From Chloroflexota bacterium (GTDB lineage Bacteria; Chloroflexota; Limnocylindria; Limnocylindrales; CSP1-4): a DNA stretch of 5,665 bases. The number at the start of each line of letters is the position of its first letter. Position 1 is the first letter of the stretch. The notes under the pieces were generated by a model. It saw only the letters and a list, made by a program, of their open reading frames with translations. It ran no database searches and had not been told where the DNA came from. The stretch is from assembly GCA_021789355.1 (NCBI GenBank), contig JAJYJR010000414.1:1-5665 (forward strand), given 5' to 3'. A program made the translations under genes and the position numbers. Below, piece after piece: positions 5,483 through 5,665 of the stretch.

Positions 5483-5665
5483 ATGAAGAAGATCGAGGTC
5501 CTGGGGCCCGGTTGCCCCAACTGCCAGCGCCTGGAGGCGAACGCCCGGCAGGCCGTCGCGATGGCCGCCGTGGAGGCGGAGATCGTCAAGGTGACCGACT
5601 ACCGCCAGATCCTGGCCTACGGGGTGATGAGCACGCCAGGGCTCGTGATCGACGGCAAGGTGGTC
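5483..5665 (+). CDS. Small thioredoxin-like redox-active disulfide protein (3' end outside window)
   Basis: 61 codons are visible and the gene runs off the window end. The opening strand MKKIEVLGPGCPNC places C11-P-N-C14 at a thioredoxin-type active site, followed by a helix (LEANARQAVAMAAV) and then VMSTPGLVIDGKVV (48-61), where P52 is the expected cis-proline. This matches the short (about 75-80 residue) thioredoxin family often called redox-active disulfide protein 2, which commonly sits beside DUF318 permeases. There is no signal peptide, so it should act in the cytosol, perhaps keeping the permease or ArsR thiols reduced or passing the substrate on. Start: ATG 5483 with AAGGAG (5468-5473) 9 bases upstream; the gap from the permease is 73 bases with no convincing promoter, so it is probably in the same transcript. 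Confidence 0.9.
   Translation, partial: MKKIEVLGPGCPNCQRLEANARQAVAMAAVEAEIVKVTDYRQILAYGVMSTPGLVIDGKVV

Overview
The window is a high-GC (roughly 70% by eye) bacterial arsenic-resistance locus. All genes are on the + strand and tightly packed. The base composition, GTG starts and strong G/C bias at third positions fit an actinobacterium or a high-GC Chloroflexota-type organism, but nothing in the sequence fixes the phylum. No mobile element, tRNA, rRNA or CRISPR array was seen, and no gene-free stretch exceeds 150 bases.

Layout. Block 1 (1-3881) runs: the 3' part of an ArsR repressor (1-366); a small thioredoxin-fold protein of unclear function (363-731); the arsenic metallochaperone ArsD (728-1060); a two-domain ArsA ATPase whose reading frame continues without a stop into a YlbF/YmcA-like helical domain ending in a cysteine-rich tail (1144-3498); and a second, separate YlbF-like protein whose only cysteine is its last residue (3513-3881). 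The first three genes overlap by 4 bases each (GTGA, then ATGA), which suggests translational coupling. A 146-base gap (3882-4027) holds a weak hairpin, a TTGACA-type promoter and an imperfect inverted repeat that could be an ArsR operator. Block 2 (4028-5665) runs: a second, different ArsR (4028-4366); a DUF318/ArsP-type permease overlapping it by 4 bases (4363-5409); and the start of a small CPNC thioredoxin-like protein cut by the window end (5483-5665).

How it fits together. The ArsR proteins would release DNA when As(III) binds their Cys-x-Cys sites. ArsD passes As(III) to ArsA, an ATPase with both P-loops and all three As-binding cysteines of the classical enzyme. ArsA normally energises a membrane pump. 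No ArsB or Acr3 gene is in the window, so the only visible membrane partner is the DUF318 permease. The three thioredoxin-fold proteins (including ArsD) and the two cysteine-tailed YlbF proteins suggest a thiol- or metal-handling layer around this core.

Most unusual points: the in-frame ArsA-YlbF fusion, which carries a near-ideal internal ribosome-binding site and ATG at the domain junction; and a tandem pair of YlbF paralogues with Cys tails inside an ars operon, recalling the RicA/RicF members of the Fe-S-binding Y-complex of Bacillus.
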